Shown: positions 52,902 through 62,254, counted from the first letter of the stretch. The stretch: 64,000 nt of DNA from Alistipes sp. (GCA_017547175.1 JAFYQI010000010.1:52676-116675), one strand, 5' to 3'. A program made the numbers and translations. The notes: generated from the sequence alone by a model not told the origin.

Positions 52902-54299
52902 CTACTTTTTATCGCCCTCAAACAGCTTATCCTTATGCGACGCCGTAGTCGGTGCACCAACACGACCACCCAAGATGCAGTCCGTAAAGCTGACCGCCTC
53001 GGTGTTCTCCATCGAAAGGCCGATCTTAGCCTCCTCGACAGCGACGCGCGTAAAGTGGACGTTACGAATCTTCTCGACCTCGGTTCCCTGCAGCACAACA
53101 GCCGCAGCACGGGCCTTCTGACAGGTCACATCCTCGACATAAATATCGTGTACGGCGGTGAAGTGGTGGTTATCCAGACCCTCACCGGCATACATCGAGG
53201 TAAGGAAGAAGAGATCCTCGACCTCGCCAAACTCGCAGTTATTGAAGAAGATGTTGCGGATGAAACCACCGCGGTCGGGGTTGGTCTTGATGTAGAGACC
53301 GCGCTTGCAGTATCCGCCGTAGGTGCAATTCTCGATAAAGACATTCTCCACACCGGCCGACATCTCGCTACCGAGCACCACACCGTGTAGGCCCTTGAAG
53401 CGGCAGTTGCGAATCACGATACCCGACGAGGGGATAGCCGTTGTGCGACCATCGTCGTCACGACCACACTTGATGGCTACGTTGTCGTCGCCGTTGTTGA
53501 ACTCGATGTTCTGGATCAGCACATCCTGGGCATACTCGGGGTCAATACCGTCGTTATTCACCAGCTTGGCATCGTAGCGCAGGCCGTCGCAGATCACATT
53601 CTTCGACTTCAAGAGGTGCACACACCAGAAGGGGGCATTCGTAATAAAGACACCCTCCAGAGTGATGCGCTCGCACTCGTAGAACTGGATCAGCTGCGGA
53701 CGCAGGTAGTGGCCCTCGCCAAAGATGCGCTCCTCAACGGGAGTCTGCTCGTGGTTATACTTGCGGCTGAGATCCTTACTCGGTCCCTGCACCGATTTCC
53801 AGGTAGCAAAGGTTGTGGCGGCATTGCCGTCGATCACGCCCTTGCCCACAATCGAAATATCGTGCAGACCACGGCCATAGATGAAGGGGCTGTAGTTATA
53901 GACAAAAGTACCCTCCCAGCTCGTGGCCACCACGGGGAGGTAGCAGCTCGGCTCAGGGTTGAACTTCAGCGTAGCACCCTCCTGCAACTCGAGGCAGACA
54001 CGGCTCACAAAGTGAATCGGGCCACAAAGCCAATAGTCACCGGCAGGGACTACGATGCGGGCACCCCCCAACTCCTCGGCACGCTTCATGGCACCATCAA
54101 AGGCGGGTTTGCAATCCGTTGCACCATCACCAACGGCTCCAAAATCCAAAATCGAGAGCACCTCCGTAGGCATCTCGGCACCCGTAATACGGGCCAATAC
54201 AGCATCACGCATCGCCTCACGATCGAGCGTTGCGGGGGCCTGCTCGGTGCAGGCGACAAAGCCCATCACGAGGGCCAGCAAAAGGATCAGTCGTTTCAT
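52902..54299 (-). CDS. GH28 (polygalacturonase-like) lipoprotein
   Basis: 465 aa. A lipoprotein signal ends at GFVAC (C17). The parallel beta-helix has SILDFGAVGDGATDCKPAF at its start, NNDGIDP and NNGDDNVAIK (the GH28 Asp residues), and KRGLYIKT where family members have the RIK motif. The usual GHG is replaced by a VVLGSEM-type segment, so specificity may differ from true polygalacturonases. It is probably a surface pectin- or galacturonan-related glycosidase. It lies 6 bases downstream of ung, an unusual partner. Confidence 0.85.
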   Translation of the reverse strand: MKRLILLLALVMGFVACTEQAPATLDREAMRDAVLARITGAEMPTEVLSILDFGAVGDGATDCKPAFDGAMKRAEELGGARIVVPAGDYWLCGPIHFVSRVCLELQEGATLKFNPEPSCYLPVVATSWEGTFVYNYSPFIYGRGLHDISIVGKGVIDGNAATTFATWKSVQGPSKDLSRKYNHEQTPVEERIFGEGHYLRPQLIQFYECERITLEGVFITNAPFWCVHLLKSKNVICDGLRYDAKLVNNDGIDPEYAQDVLIQNIEFNNGDDNVAIKCGRDDDGRTTAIPSSGIVIRNCRFKGLHGVVLGSEMSAGVENVFIENCTYGGYCKRGLYIKTNPDRGGFIRNIFFNNCEFGEVEDLFFLTSMYAGEGLDNHHFTAVHDIYVEDVTCQKARAAAVVLQGTEVEKIRNVHFTRVAVEEAKIGLSMENTEAVSFTDCILGGRVGAPTTASHKDKLFEGDKK

Positions 54300-54305
54300 C
54301 TTGTT

Positions 54306-54968
54306 TTACCAGTTTATAGGGGTTTGACCTGTGGAGATCAGGTAATTGTTGGCTTGCGAGAAGTGCTTGCAGCCCAAGAAGCCACGGTAGGCCGAGAGGG
54401 GCGAGGGGTGTACGGCCTTCAGGATGCAGTTTTTCGTCGGATCGGCAATCGAGCCCTTGCGCTGGGCATAGCTGCCCCACAAGAGGTAGACTACCCCACT
54501 CTTCTGCTCGGCAATGCGACGTACCACGGCATCGGTAAATTGCTCCCAGCCGTGACCGGCATGCGAGGCGGCTTCATGTTCGCGCACGGTCAGCACGGCG
54601 TTCAGCAGCAACACGCCCTGCTCGGCCCAACGGTCGAGGTTGCCCGAGGCAGGGATCGGTGCACCAGTGTCGGCGGCCACCTCCTTAAAGATATTCTGCA
54701 ACGAGGGGGGATGGGGCACACCGTCGGCCACCGAGAAGCAGAGTCCGTGGGCCTGACCCGGACCGTGATAGGGATCCTGCCCGATGATTACCACCTTCAA
54801 TTTCTCGACCGGACATTTGTCAAAAGCTCGAAATATATTACTACCACGCGGATAGATACGGCGCGTCGCATACTCCTCCTTCACAAAGCGGATCAACTCC
54901 TCGAAATAGGGTTTCTCGAACTCCTCCTGGAGCAGGGCCTTCCAATCGGCTGCAATTTTCACCTCCAT
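54306..54968 (-). CDS. ung: Uracil-DNA glycosylase (family 1)
   Basis: 220 aa. VVIIGQDPYHGPGQAHGLCFS holds the catalytic Asp and DPYHGP loop, and VHPSPLSAYRGF the uracil-DNA loop His. It removes uracil from DNA. The start at 54968 (MEVKIAADWKALL) is preferred over a distal in-frame Met. A weak -7-like TATCTTTA is at 54993-54986. Confidence 0.97.
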   Translation of the reverse strand: MEVKIAADWKALLQEEFEKPYFEELIRFVKEEYATRRIYPRGSNIFRAFDKCPVEKLKVVIIGQDPYHGPGQAHGLCFSVADGVPHPPSLQNIFKEVAADTGAPIPASGNLDRWAEQGVLLLNAVLTVREHEAASHAGHGWEQFTDAVVRRIAEQKSGVVYLLWGSYAQRKGSIADPTKNCILKAVHPSPLSAYRGFLGCKHFSQANNYLISTGQTPINW

Positions 54969-55041
54969 TACACTATTCTTTTCCGTAAAGATACAAAAAA
55001 GCGGTACAACAGCCACCTTTTTAGCCATTTTTTACAAAAAA

Positions 55042-55083
55042 GGGGCGGTTAGGTGCGGATTATCATCCGTCATCAACCACCCC
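55042..55083 (-). terminator. Terminator after the small lipoprotein gene
   Basis: Outer arms GGGGCGGTT (55042-55050) and AACCACCCC (55075-55083) pair with one mismatch; an inner GGATTATCATCC hairpin lies between. On the minus strand a TTTTTT run follows. Confidence 0.7.
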
Positions 55084-55101
55084 GATACGATTCTTTCGGT
55101 A

Positions 55102-55287
55102 CTATTTCCGCAGATACTCCCGCCACGAATGGAGAATCACCACAGGCGGCGCGGTCGGCACAAATTCACGCACACTGTCGGTCGGCATCGGAGCCTCCTC
55201 CTGCTTCTGCACCCTTCGGGCGGTGGAGCAGGCCGACAAGCAGACCACCGTCAGCAGCACAACTGCGATCAAGAGTTTCGTGCGCAT
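55102..55287 (-). CDS. Small lipoprotein of unknown function
   Basis: 61 aa. MRTKLLIAVVLLTVVCLSAC is a clear lipoprotein signal with Cys20; the mature part is about 41 residues, charged, with a Pro/Val stretch (VPTAPPVVILH). It is not recognised. It begins 10 bases after the M64 gene on the same strand and is followed by a terminator, which supports a real co-transcribed gene rather than chance. Confidence 0.65.
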   Translation of the reverse strand: MRTKLLIAVVLLTVVCLSACSTARRVQKQEEAPMPTDSVREFVPTAPPVVILHSWREYLRK

Positions 55288-55297
55288 AAAGCATCGA

Positions 55298-58200
55298 TTA
55301 GCGGAGATCGCGCCACGACTTGGTGTAAATCACAGGCGACGGCGTAGGCTCGTACATCTTGTAAGGAACACCACCACGCGTCACGGCCGGATCGTTACGT
55401 CCCTTGCGGTTGCGGGCATCCCACTCAACAAACTGCTCGTAGTCGTACTGCCAATCGGCACCGTAGGCCAACTTATGGATGCGGTAGTAGATCGCCTCAC
55501 GTGAGGGCGCATTGAAGCCGCCCGTATTGTAGCGCATGATCGAGTACTCGGTCGGACGCCATACACCACTCCAATAGGTCAAACCACCCTCATAGACGTA
55601 CAGTCCGTCGTAGAGATAACGGCTATCCTGGAGGAAGTGGCTCCACTTCACCGTGCTTTTGTCGTTGGTGAAATCGATATTCTTCAGCCAGCCTAACTGC
55701 ATCAACGACTTATGGTATTCAACCGCATCGGCCGGAATTCGACCATTCTCGGCATAGGCATACTCATCACCCAACTTCGCGAATCCGTGACCACCGGCCT
55801 CGTGGTGCATCACCTGAGCCAACGCCTCATCATCCACACCCACGGGGAAGTACGAAATCGACACGCCGTTGCCCCAATCGGACTGATCGTCCAGAGTACC
55901 GTACATATAGCAGGTACCGGCATACATTTCCGAGTTCATCATCACAACAATCAACGCCTCATCGACACGCTCGTCGCTCAACGCCTTCTGGGCATAGGTA
56001 AAGACGGTCTCATCATTACCACCCACAGCCGTTTTTTCACCAAACCAACCCTCAAACTTGGTCGAGGAGTTCTCGGCATAGAGCCCGTTTTTCGAGACGG
56101 CCGTCACGGCATAGACGTTGAAGTGGTCGCGGAACGACTTGTAAGGCTCCTCCATAAAGAAACTCTCCATGGCGGTATTCATCACTCGATCGTAGGTACC
56201 ATCGGCAATCAGACGGTCGGTGTAGCCATCACCCATCAAGACGATATCGATACCCTTACCCTTGGCAGCATGTTGCAACTGCTTCACCTCACCATCGCGC
56301 GAGTAATCGCTCGATTCGTAGAAGTTGGTTGTTCCACCACCCTCGTTGGGCGCACCAAGTCGTTCGAGCAGGAAATCGTCCAAATCTTCATAATTATCGT
56401 AATTATGATTGAAGATGACGTAGCCCGACTTATCCACGACACACACATTCGGAGAGGCGCCGATGTACGAATAGAAGAGGTTGCGGGAGGTTTCCGACAG
56501 CACCAGATAGGGCCATGACGTCATGAAGTTGGTCGCATAGTTCTGATACGATGACACCGAACCCTCGTCCGAAAAGGCAAGAACCGCCAACCCCTTATCC
56601 TTATAGCCTTCATACAACTGGGCCAGTTTGGGGGTGAAATCATTGGAGTGGACACACCAATCGAAATAATGGTAGAGGACCGTATATTCATTTTCGGCAT
56701 AGATCGAGTAATCCAACGTCTCCCCCTCCGAGGTTATTTCGGTAAATTTGGGAGCAGGGATCACCAGGCTCTCTTTCGAGATACCTACGCCGTTGTTGGA
56801 TCGACAATCCTGATTGACAATCCAGAACCACCACATCGGCCAGCAATCCAACTGCATCACTGAGGCCGGCATGTTGCCGTACAGTATATTCGCATTGAGG
56901 ATAATCGACTGTAATTTCTTCAAATTACCGAGCGATTCGGGAATCTCTCCCGTCAAGCGATTCCAATCCAACGACAACTGCTCCAGATTGGTCAAATTAC
57001 CGATTGAAGCAGGAATTGATCCGACCAGACCCATTCTTTGATTACCATGAAAACCGGCATCACCCCAATGGAGCGCGCGTAATTCGGTGAGCGTACCGAT
57101 CCACTCCGGAATTTCGCATTCGAAGGCATTACCACCCAACGACAAATACATCAAACCGACCGGGAATCTGACATTTTCAGCCATACCGGTAATATAGTTG
57201 TAGTGCAACTCCAAACTAGTCAAATACTCAAACGTATTAATCGCTTCGGGTATCTCACCTACAACATTATTATTACTCAACGAGATATACGTTACGAATC
57301 CCTCCTCGTTCACTCCCAAACCATACCACTCGCTGATAGGTAGACCCGAACACCAATTGCTATTGTTGGTCCATTGATCACCTCCCATCGCCTGGTAGAG
57401 TGCGATCAGCGCCTTACGCTCGTTGGCCAACGCTTGCCCGACATCCTTCGTCGTCACCTTGACGGCCGGCATCGATTTCATCACATTACGCGTGATGACC
57501 TGCTCCAGGGTCGTCTGTTTGGTAAAGGTCTTACCCGTCACATCGGTCACGGTGATCGAAAAACCGGCATAGAACGTTTTGGGAGGGACCACAAAGATGA
57601 AAGAGGTGGCATGCTCCTCGCTAGTACCGAGCTTCACACCCGCACCACAATCAAGGGTCAGCACTTCGCTCATATCGGTAAACTCCCAAGAGAACGAGGG
57701 CTCGCGACCATACATAGGCTCCACACGAACAGCTCCGGCCAACACACCTCCGCCATTCTCCTGCAACGTAATCTGTTTTACCGTCACATCATCGCCATAG
57801 AGGTTGAGTTTGATGTAGCCGCAGACATTCTTGAACTGCAAATAGCGATCCTCAAGCGACTCGGTCACTGCCACCATCGTGTTGGCCTCGGGACCAAACG
57901 ACCCTTCGGCATAATACTGCGTGGCGGGCAACGTACATTTAAGGTAGCCCGACGGACCCGTCGAAACAAATCTCGTCTCACTCGAGTGGGGATAGAGGGC
58001 ATAGTTAGCCCACATCATCTCGCCCACACCGTTCGGATTCAAGGCCACCTGGCGGAAATCGCCGGACAAGGCACCCGTCTCTCCCGTAAAGGCATACTCA
58101 CGGTTGTTGTCGTCGCCCCAAAAGATCGTCACACGATCGTCATTGGTCCAATGCATCTTGCCATGCTCATCAAGGAAGGTACGCGTCGCCTCCTCGGCAA

Positions 58201-58312
58201 ATGCAGCATGGAAGGTCGGGCCATCGGTCTGCGGTACCAAGGCCGACTCCACCTCCGTTTTGACACAACCCACCATCAGCAGGAGTGCCAACCAAATAAA
58301 CCCTTTTTTCAT
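55298..58312 (-). CDS. Multidomain M64 peptidase lipoprotein (fimbrillin-like, LRR, thioredoxin-like, M64)
   Basis: 1004 aa. A lipoprotein signal ends at LLMVGC (C16). Residues about 30-280 resemble fimbrillin-like beta domains (FLDEHGKMHWTNDDRVTIFW). About 295-490 are leucine-rich repeats of the plant-like type (IPASIGNLTNLEQLSL). About 520-655 resemble TlpA/thioredoxin, but the redox site reads WCVHS, with only Cys553. About 670-1004 are the M64 metallopeptidase, with H837-E838-x3-H842 and D849 in HEAGGHGFAKLGDEY. A surface-exposed protease acting on host or dietary protein is inference. The start at 58312 is taken from the signal peptide; the frame is open upstream. A -7 box TATCTTTG (58462-58455) gives a leader of about 140 nt. 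Confidence 0.85.
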   Translation of the reverse strand: MKKGFIWLALLLMVGCVKTEVESALVPQTDGPTFHAAFAEEATRTFLDEHGKMHWTNDDRVTIFWGDDNNREYAFTGETGALSGDFRQVALNPNGVGEMMWANYALYPHSSETRFVSTGPSGYLKCTLPATQYYAEGSFGPEANTMVAVTESLEDRYLQFKNVCGYIKLNLYGDDVTVKQITLQENGGGVLAGAVRVEPMYGREPSFSWEFTDMSEVLTLDCGAGVKLGTSEEHATSFIFVVPPKTFYAGFSITVTDVTGKTFTKQTTLEQVITRNVMKSMPAVKVTTKDVGQALANERKALIALYQAMGGDQWTNNSNWCSGLPISEWYGLGVNEEGFVTYISLSNNNVVGEIPEAINTFEYLTSLELHYNYITGMAENVRFPVGLMYLSLGGNAFECEIPEWIGTLTELRALHWGDAGFHGNQRMGLVGSIPASIGNLTNLEQLSLDWNRLTGEIPESLGNLKKLQSIILNANILYGNMPASVMQLDCWPMWWFWIVNQDCRSNNGVGISKESLVIPAPKFTEITSEGETLDYSIYAENEYTVLYHYFDWCVHSNDFTPKLAQLYEGYKDKGLAVLAFSDEGSVSSYQNYATNFMTSWPYLVLSETSRNLFYSYIGASPNVCVVDKSGYVIFNHNYDNYEDLDDFLLERLGAPNEGGGTTNFYESSDYSRDGEVKQLQHAAKGKGIDIVLMGDGYTDRLIADGTYDRVMNTAMESFFMEEPYKSFRDHFNVYAVTAVSKNGLYAENSSTKFEGWFGEKTAVGGNDETVFTYAQKALSDERVDEALIVVMMNSEMYAGTCYMYGTLDDQSDWGNGVSISYFPVGVDDEALAQVMHHEAGGHGFAKLGDEYAYAENGRIPADAVEYHKSLMQLGWLKNIDFTNDKSTVKWSHFLQDSRYLYDGLYVYEGGLTYWSGVWRPTEYSIMRYNTGGFNAPSREAIYYRIHKLAYGADWQYDYEQFVEWDARNRKGRNDPAVTRGGVPYKMYEPTPSPVIYTKSWRDLR

Positions 58313-58561
58313 CGATGGTATCTTTTCTTTATTTGCTGTTTTACCACGCAGTCGTGCTCCTCCGATGAGGTGCTCAAGCCTTGCAAAAGTGCTTCGAGCA
58401 GACACAACCCGTCTCGGCCGAGGCTTTATCCTTACGAACACACCTCAGAATTTGCAAAGATAACTATTTTTTTGATAAACAGCATATCACAGTCCCGAAA
58501 AACAAGCCTTAATGGAACTAATGACACGCAACAATTGCTGTGAGAAACTCAGACCGAAAGA

Positions 58562-58592
58562 TTTGATTTTTTCGCTTTTTTGCGTAATTTTG
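58562..58592 (+). promoter_or_regulatory. Promoter for the alkaline phosphatase gene (leaderless)
   Basis: TTTG (58562-58565), 19 bases, TAATTTTG (58585-58592), only 4 bases before the ATG at 58597. Transcription would start at or beside the start codon. Confidence 0.75.
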
Positions 58593-58596
58593 CCCT

Positions 58597-59670
58597 ATGA
58601 TGAAACATTTACTCCCACTTTTCTGTCTCTTGGCCTGCATCGGATGCGGCCAGAACAACCGAAACGACCATGCCGAAGTGAAGAATCTGATCTACCTGAT
58701 CGGTGACGGCATGGGATTGGCCCAGATGGCCATGCTCGAAATTGAGAGCGACTACGCCCCCACGGCCTTCACGGAGGCGGAGCATGTGTCGCTCATCACC
58801 ACCCGCTCGGCCAACAACCGCGTGACCGACTCGGCAGCAGCCGGTACGGCATTGGCTTGTGGTGCAAAGACCAATAACTCGACCCTCGGCATGGCGCCCG
58901 ACTCAGTAATCCTCTACTCGATGATGGAGCATGCCCGCGATAAGGGTATGGCCACGGGACTTGTCGTGAGCTGCTACCTACAGCATGCTACGCCTGCAGC
59001 CTTCTATGCCCACGTTTGGAAGCGACACATGACCGAACAGATCACGGATGATCTGGTGGCCTCGAATTTCGATGTGATGATTGGCGGCGGCTCGCGTTGG
59101 CTCACCGAGGCTCACCGCACGGCACTGACCGAGAAAGGTTACACGCTCGCCTTCACGCGTGAGGATGCACTCGCAGCCACTTCGGCACCCCTGCTGGCGA
59201 TGGTCGAGGAGGAGTATCTGCCTAAAGCGCCCGAGCGTGGGGAGTTCATCCCCCAGGCTACGGCCAAAGCCCTGGAGCTGTTGTCGAAGGACGAGGATGG
59301 CTTTATGCTGATGGTCGAGGGTTCGCAGATCGACGGTGCAGGTCACGGCAACAATGCAGCCCACCTGCTGGCCGAGATGCAGGACTTTGAAAAGGTGATC
59401 CGCTTGGCGGTTGACTTTGCCAACACCCATCCGGGCACGCTGGTCGTCGTGGTTGCCGACCACGAGACGGGCGGACTCTCGATGCCGAGTGGCAAGAGCG
59501 ACTTCACCCTCTCGGAGAGCGGTATCGACTACCGCTTCGGCACAGGCTCGCACTCGGCTATCCGCGTACCGGCCTACCTCTACGGCACGGGATCGGATCG
59601 CTTTGAGGCCCTGATGGATAACACGGAGCTCGCAAACCGCATCATGGAGATTATGAAGTTGAAAGAGTAA
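58597..59670 (+). CDS. Alkaline phosphatase (PhoA-type) lipoprotein
   Basis: 357 aa. A lipoprotein signal ends at LACIGC (C17). The metal-binding LIGDGMG (D37) and the nucleophile D78-S79 in VTDSAAAGTALACGAKT are the PhoA signature; EGSQIDGAGHGNN and VVADHETGGLS hold further zinc ligands. It hydrolyses phosphomonoesters at the envelope. It is shorter than E. coli PhoA. The start is ATG 58597 or 58600 (two adjacent Met codons). Confidence 0.93.
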   Translation: MMKHLLPLFCLLACIGCGQNNRNDHAEVKNLIYLIGDGMGLAQMAMLEIESDYAPTAFTEAEHVSLITTRSANNRVTDSAAAGTALACGAKTNNSTLGMAPDSVILYSMMEHARDKGMATGLVVSCYLQHATPAAFYAHVWKRHMTEQITDDLVASNFDVMIGGGSRWLTEAHRTALTEKGYTLAFTREDALAATSAPLLAMVEEEYLPKAPERGEFIPQATAKALELLSKDEDGFMLMVEGSQIDGAGHGNNAAHLLAEMQDFEKVIRLAVDFANTHPGTLVVVVADHETGGLSMPSGKSDFTLSESGIDYRFGTGSHSAIRVPAYLYGTGSDRFEALMDNTELANRIMEIMKLKE

Positions 59671-59693
59671 AGTGCTCTAAAGAATATAAAAGA

Positions 59694-59723
59694 AGAGCGC
59701 CATCCTTTGTCGGATGGCGCTCT
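59694..59723. terminator. Terminator between the phosphatase gene and rpoD
   Basis: A 12-bp perfect stem (59694-59705 / 59712-59723) with a 6-nt loop, between convergent genes. Confidence 0.8.
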
Positions 59724-59749
59724 CTTATTCTCTGAAACTCTTCGCTTGA

Positions 59750-60610
59750 TTATCCCAGGTAGGATTTTAGGAGCTTCGAACGCGACGAGTGGCGCAGGCG
59801 ACGGATCGCCTTCTCCTTGATCTGGCGCACACGCTCACGCGTAAGGTCAAACTTCTCGCCAATCTCCTCGAGGGTCATCTCCGAACCACCGATACCGAAG
59901 AAATACTTGATGATATCGCGCTCACGCTCCGTGAGGGTCTCCAGGGCACGGTCTACCTCCGTAGCCAGCGACTCGTTGATCAGACCACGGTCGGCGTTGG
60001 GCGAGTCGGGATTAACAAGTACATCGAGCAGCGAGTTATCTTCACCGTCGGCAAACGGCGCATCCACCGAGACATGACGACCGGCCACACGCAGCGTATC
60101 GGTCACCTTCTCCTTCGGCAACTCGAGCTCGTTGGCCAACTCCTCGGGCGACGGGGTACGCTCGTGCTCCTGCTCGAAACGGGCAAAAGCCTTGTTGATC
60201 TTGTTGAGCGAGCCCACCTGGTTCAGCGGCAGACGCACGATACGCGACTGCTCGGCCAAGGCCTGCAGAATCGACTGACGAATCCACCATACGGCATACG
60301 AGATGAACTTAAAACCACGCGTCTCGTCGAACTTCTCGGCTGCCTTGATCAGACCGAGGTTACCCTCATTGATCAAGTCGGGCAACGAAAGGCCCTGATT
60401 CTGGTACTGCTTAGCCACCGAGACCACGAAACGCAGGTTGGCTTTCGTCAGCTTCTCGAGGGCCTCCTGATCGCCTTTCTTGATGCGCTGGGCGAGTTCC
60501 ACCTCCTCCTCCACGGTGATGAGCTCCTCCTTGCCGATCTCTTGCAAATACTTATCGAGCGAGGCGCTCTCGCGGTTGGTGATGGACTTGGTAATTTTTA
60601 ATTGACGCAT
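59750..60610 (-). CDS. rpoD: RNA polymerase primary sigma factor
   Basis: 286 aa, the short Bacteroidota form lacking most of region 1. Region 1.2/2.1 starts at [15 protein letters not shown]. Region 2.3-2.4 has [20 protein letters not shown], and region 4.2 has [29 protein letters not shown]. It directs transcription from TTTG / TAnnTTTG promoters such as those in this window. It lies 141 bases downstream of degP, with a terminator and a 15-bp palindrome in the gap. Confidence 0.97.
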   Translation of the reverse strand: MRQLKITKSITNRESASLDKYLQEIGKEELITVEEEVELAQRIKKGDQEALEKLTKANLRFVVSVAKQYQNQGLSLPDLINEGNLGLIKAAEKFDETRGFKFISYAVWWIRQSILQALAEQSRIVRLPLNQVGSLNKINKAFARFEQEHERTPSPEELANELELPKEKVTDTLRVAGRHVSVDAPFADGEDNSLLDVLVNPDSPNADRGLINESLATEVDRALETLTERERDIIKYFFGIGGSEMTLEEIGEKFDLTRERVRQIKEKAIRRLRHSSRSKLLKSYLG

Positions 60611-60643
60611 ATCTTCACTTATCTTTTTAGTTATTCTCTCTTC

Positions 60644-60658
60644 TCATGTCCGACATGA
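60644..60658. promoter_or_regulatory. Palindrome upstream of rpoD
   Basis: TCATGTCCGACATGA: perfect 7+1+7 inverted repeat, 34 bases before the rpoD ATG. It could be an operator or a small leader hairpin. No TAnnTTTG box is visible in this gap. Confidence 0.45.
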
Positions 60659-60691
60659 ACGCTGTTTGTTGTGGGTTTAGTATACAACAAA

Positions 60692-60717
60692 GGCGGCCGA
60701 TTGTTCAACCGACCGCC
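60692..60717 (-). terminator. Terminator of degP
   Basis: In minus-strand RNA an 11-bp stem with two G.U pairs and a GAAC loop is followed by TTTGTTGT. In the plus strand the same arms have mismatches. Confidence 0.65.
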
Positions 60718-60751
60718 CTGTAAGAGCTACCTGCTACGTAGCCAAGCTCCG

Positions 60752-62254
60752 TTACTCCACCAGCACATACGATGCCGAGCGGCCATTGGGATAGATACCG
60801 TCGATCGTATGGATCTTGCCCGTGAGCTTCTTCAGATCCGAGAGCGAATAGACGGCGCGGTCGTTGATGTGGGTAATCACAAATCCCTCCTTGACACGCG
60901 CCCGAGCGAGGATACCCTCGGCCTTGATGCCCGTCACCTGTACACCGCCACGAATATCGAGTTCTCGGCACATTTTATCGTTTGCATCCACAAACTTACC
61001 GCCCAGCGTCTCGCTTACGTCGATGTCCTCTTTGGTGAGGAGTTCCGTTTTACCGGCTTTATTACGCAAAGTCACCTCAAAAAGTTTCACTTTACCGTCT
61101 CTTTTTGCCGATATTTTCACCCGATCGTTGGGGCTGTGGCGGGCAATACGCTCACGGAGCGTAGCCTCGTCGTTGATAGCCACACCGTCGATGTGGGTCA
61201 GGATGTCACCCTTGCGGATACCTGCCTCCGAGGCGGCACCACCCTCCTCGACCGAAGCGACATAGACTCCACCGATCTCCTTGATGCCGGTCTCCTCGCC
61301 CTTCTCGTCGATAAACTGCTGGTTGATCACCCGGAATCCGATGCCCAGGAGGGCACGCTGCACCACGCCATACTGCTTCAAATCCACCACAACCTTCTTC
61401 ACAATGGCCTCGGGCACGGCAAACGAATAGCCGATGTAGCTGCCCGTTTGCGACTGAATCAGCATATTGATACCCACCAGCTCACCACGCGTATTCACGA
61501 GCGCACCACCCGAATTGCCGGGATTCACCGCCGCATCGGTCTGGATAAACGACTCGATCGAGAAGTCCTCGGGATTGTTCGACAGTGCCCCCAGGCTGCG
61601 CGCCTTGGCACTCACGATACCGGCCGTGATGGTCGATTGCAGGTTATAGGGCGAACCAATAGCCAACACCCACTCACCCAGACGCAGGGCATCCGACGAG
61701 CCGAAGGGGAGCGTCGGGAGCTTCTGCTCGTCGATCTTCAGCAGGGCAATATCCGTGGCCGAATCCTTGCCGATGAGTTCGGCATCGTAGGTACGGCCAT
61801 CGTTGAGCTTCACACGGAGCTTCGTAGCGCCATCCACCACGTGGTTATTGGTGACGATGTAGCCATCCTCCGAGATAATGACACCCGAACCACCCGCCTT
61901 GCGCTCACGGTACTGCGGCTCGGACTGACCATGACGACCATAGTTCTGCGGAATACCGAAGAACTCGAGGAAGGGGTCGTAGCCAAACTGCCCACGCGAG
62001 GGCATCTCGACACGCTGTACCGCCTCGATATTCACCACTGCCTTCACCGCATTCTCGGCAGCATACGTCAGGTCGGGATATTTCGACTCCTCGAAGGCCG
62101 TGAAGTGGCTGCCGAGCTGCGTTTCGTGCTCGGGCGAGGTGTTAATATACTCAATTTTCGAGGGGATCTGCTGATTCACATACCAGGCTGACACACCTCC
62201 GGCGACGGCTGCCAAAGCCGCAACGCCCAAAAACATCATTACTTTTCTCATCAC
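60752..62254 (-). CDS. DegP/HtrA (Do) family serine protease
   Basis: 500 aa. An N-terminal signal/anchor (VMMFLGVAALAAVAGGVSAW) is followed by a trypsin-like domain with His in VTNNHVVDGA, Asp in SATDIALLKID and Ser in NPGNSGGALVNT. Two PDZ domains follow: about 300-390 (GGVYVASVEEGGAASEAGI) and about 410-500. It is a periplasmic quality-control protease and chaperone. It is encoded between metK and rpoD on the same strand. A second Met (MRKVMMF) is an equally possible start. Confidence 0.95.
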   Translation of the reverse strand: MMRKVMMFLGVAALAAVAGGVSAWYVNQQIPSKIEYINTSPEHETQLGSHFTAFEESKYPDLTYAAENAVKAVVNIEAVQRVEMPSRGQFGYDPFLEFFGIPQNYGRHGQSEPQYRERKAGGSGVIISEDGYIVTNNHVVDGATKLRVKLNDGRTYDAELIGKDSATDIALLKIDEQKLPTLPFGSSDALRLGEWVLAIGSPYNLQSTITAGIVSAKARSLGALSNNPEDFSIESFIQTDAAVNPGNSGGALVNTRGELVGINMLIQSQTGSYIGYSFAVPEAIVKKVVVDLKQYGVVQRALLGIGFRVINQQFIDEKGEETGIKEIGGVYVASVEEGGAASEAGIRKGDILTHIDGVAINDEATLRERIARHSPNDRVKISAKRDGKVKLFEVTLRNKAGKTELLTKEDIDVSETLGGKFVDANDKMCRELDIRGGVQVTGIKAEGILARARVKEGFVITHINDRAVYSLSDLKKLTGKIHTIDGIYPNGRSASYVLVE

